This document shows, piece after piece, positions 5,057-5,481 of a stretch of DNA of 5,481 nucleotides (the first letter of the stretch is position 1; each line of letters opens with the position of its first letter). The notes below the pieces were generated by a model that ran no database searches, was not told the DNA's origin, and saw only the letters and a program-made list of their open reading frames with translations. This DNA comes from an uncultured bacterium (lineage in GTDB: Bacteria; Planctomycetota; Phycisphaerae; Phycisphaerales; SM1A02), in NCBI GenBank assembly GCA_903938205.1, contig CAJACJ010000533.1, forward strand, positions 1 to 5,481, written 5' to 3'. The translations under genes were made by a program, and so were the position numbers.

Positions 5057-5481
5057 TTATTGAGGAGCGGGTGCTTTCACTGGCGCGCTTGGTGGCGCAG
5101 GAAATCCAGTCTCAAGCGGATTGCCATCGCGTGTCCACGCCTTCAGACCACCTTCAAGCGTGTAGACATCGCTGAAGTCAAGTTCAATTAGGCGCTTACT
5201 TGCCGCTTTGGCAATGGTGTCGTCGTATGAAGTGTCGTACACAACAAACTGGTCGTACTTGCCAAGCACAAGACCCGCCTCCGCCGTCATGCGTGGGAAT
5301 GGCAAATTAATCGCGCCCGGAATATGTCCCTCGGCGTATTTTTCTGGACTGCGCGGATCAACCCACACGCTCACGGGCGCGCGCTTGAGCATGCTGCCGG
5401 GATCGTTCATGAGTTCAACCGCTTTAAAGGGCGTCACATAGGTGATATTTTTATCGCTGGTGCTTTTTGTGCACGCGGTGG
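5057..5481 (-). CDS. Rhodanese-like lipoprotein lacking the catalytic cysteine, 5' end cut by window edge
   Basis: Rhodanese-fold protein, incomplete: the frame stays open to the right edge of the window. The GTG at 5437 is probably internal, because the residues before it read TACTKSTSDKNITYV, with the TAC resembling a lipobox end (Cys at 5471-5473). A lipoprotein whose signal peptide lies mostly outside the window is likely. Visible rhodanese marks are VWVDPRSPEKYAEGHIPGAINLP (CH2A-type) and VYTLEGGLKAWTRDGNPLE near the C-terminus, then a Pro/Ala-rich tail. In the active-site loop, where active sulfurtransferases have VVYCxxGxR, this protein reads VVYDTSYDDT, so the sulfur-accepting Cys is Asp. 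Sulfur transfer is therefore unlikely; such inactive domains usually bind or signal. It converges on atpG, 133 bases apart. Confidence 0.85.
   Translation of the reverse strand, partial: TACTKSTSDKNITYVTPFKAVELMNDPGSMLKRAPVSVWVDPRSPEKYAEGHIPGAINLPFPRMTAEAGLVLGKYDQFVVYDTSYDDTIAKAASKRLIELDFSDVYTLEGGLKAWTRDGNPLETGFPAPPSAPVKAPAPQ

Noticed and set aside
5057..5437. Complete rhodanese gene starting at GTG 5437
   Set aside because: The frame is open upstream to the window edge with a plausible lipobox Cys and a sensible mature sequence, so the GTG is more likely an internal Val codon.

Overview
The window looks like a housekeeping stretch of a moderate-GC, Gram-negative-type bacterium, most likely from the Planctomycetota or a near relative. 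Three things suggest this: a lipoprotein with the 'GGSVDANIGRW..QF' type of domain common in that group, a thiamine-phosphate synthase with an N-terminal ThiD2-like domain, and a Tat-exported Mn-type superoxide dismutase. The lineage call is inference; no rRNA or marker phylogeny is available here. Most starts lack a Shine-Dalgarno sequence, which fits such lineages.

Layout. 34-807 (+) is a lipoprotein of unknown function. 808-985 holds two hairpins, the second a strong bidirectional terminator. 986-1774 (-) is an exported Mn superoxide dismutase, read divergently from a ThiD2-ThiE fusion (1921-2976, +); the 146-base gap between them carries a 10-bp hairpin. Directly on the thiE stop codon begins a four-copy, exactly 37-bp-period direct repeat (2973-3120). 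A PhnP-like metallo-beta-lactamase-fold hydrolase (3163-3984, +) follows, then atpG, the gamma subunit of F1 ATP synthase (4036-4923, +). A convergent gap (4924-5056) contains a terminator-like hairpin and a foldable 66-base element. The window ends inside a rhodanese-like lipoprotein gene on the minus strand (5057 to beyond 5481), whose usual catalytic cysteine is replaced by Asp.

How they relate. The + strand genes thiE, the MBL hydrolase and atpG could form one transcription unit, since I see no terminator between them, but they belong to different pathways (thiamine synthesis, an unknown hydrolysis, energy conversion). The outer genes encode envelope proteins: two lipoproteins and a Tat-exported SOD. 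No mobile element, phage gene, tRNA, rRNA or CRISPR array is visible.

The least ordinary part is the 37-bp array between thiE and the hydrolase. It can be read as an operator array, or as a relay of tiny ORFs whose stops and starts overlap from the thiE stop to the hydrolase start. Other points of note are a perfect internal ribosome binding site in the SOD gene, the atpG gene apart from other atp genes, and the possible RNA fold after atpG.
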